DNA from: Akkermansiaceae bacterium
Lineage (GTDB): Bacteria; Verrucomicrobiota; Verrucomicrobiia; Verrucomicrobiales; Akkermansiaceae
DNA length: 6,140 nucleotides
Direction of reading: 5' to 3'
NCBI GenBank assembly: GCA_029287105.1
Contig: JARFRT010000354.1
Span: 1 to 6,140 of the forward strand
Both the position numbers and the translations under genes were made by a program. Each line of letters opens with the position of its first letter. Within the stretch, counting starts at the first letter, position 1. Positions 6,082-6,140 of the stretch are shown here, one piece after another. The notes beneath the pieces were generated by a model. The model worked only from the letters and a program-made list of their open reading frames with translations, was not told the DNA's origin and ran no database searches.

Positions 6082-6140
6082 ATGAAACACCGTATCACCG
6101 CCCTTCTGGTCAGCACCCTCGCCGTCCCCGCGATGCTGGC
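6082..6140 (+). CDS. Start of a probable exported protein (truncated by window end)
   Basis: Only 19 complete codons are visible, MKHRITALLVSTLAVPAML. The basic n-region (KHR) followed by a hydrophobic stretch looks like a Sec signal peptide; the cleavage site is not yet reached. It begins 20 bases after the stop of the DUF4175-like gene on the same strand with no terminator between, so the two are probably cotranscribed. No Shine-Dalgarno is present. Its function cannot be told from this fragment; co-location suggests an envelope partner of the preceding protein. Confidence 0.6.
   Translation, partial: MKHRITALLVSTLAVPAML

Overview
The window looks like chromosomal DNA of a moderately GC-rich bacterium, probably Verrucomicrobiota (Opitutales/Puniceicoccales-like) or a relative. 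That placement is inference. It rests on the gene types (a DUF4175-like coiled-coil membrane protein, a small orphan integrase-arm-like protein, a cystathionine gamma-synthase of the long STR2 type) and on the near absence of Shine-Dalgarno sequences. No rRNA, tRNA, CRISPR array or complete mobile element is visible.

Layout. Bases 1-686 (minus) are the N-terminal 228 residues of a UvrD/PcrA-type DNA helicase that runs off the left edge. Bases 687-987 are non-coding or hold decayed sequence, with a good sigma70-like helicase promoter and a weak terminator. Bases 988-1215 (minus) encode a 75-residue orphan resembling the N-terminal arm-type DNA-binding domain of tyrosine recombinases, with its own promoter almost touching its start codon. 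Bases 1216-1546 are a gene-free spacer that may contain an interspersed repeat. Bases 1547-2986 (minus) encode a PLP-dependent cystathionine gamma-synthase-like enzyme with the N-terminal block typical of fungal STR2/MET-7. Bases 2987-3352 are a divergent intergenic region with several short inverted repeats and a clear array of four tandem 11-bp repeats. Bases 3353-6061 (plus) encode a 902-residue DUF4175/TIGR02302-like envelope protein with three membrane segments, a beta-rich extracytoplasmic part, a long coiled coil and an 11-glycine hinge. Bases 6082-6140 (plus) begin a probable exported protein in the same operon.

How the parts work together. The three minus-strand genes do not form an obvious pathway: DNA repair/replication helicase, small putative DNA-binding protein, transsulfuration enzyme. 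Each seems to have its own upstream region. The plus-strand pair is an operon starting from the divergent region, so the 11-bp repeat array is a candidate control element for it. The + strand is C-rich over G whichever strand is coding, which points to replication-strand skew with the minus strand as leading strand.

Most worth a second look: the 4 x 11-bp array at 3296-3339, the orphan arm-domain protein with a nearly leaderless promoter, the STR2-type enzyme in a bacterium, and the possible repeat at about 1341-1533. No wholly new multi-gene system is convincingly visible.
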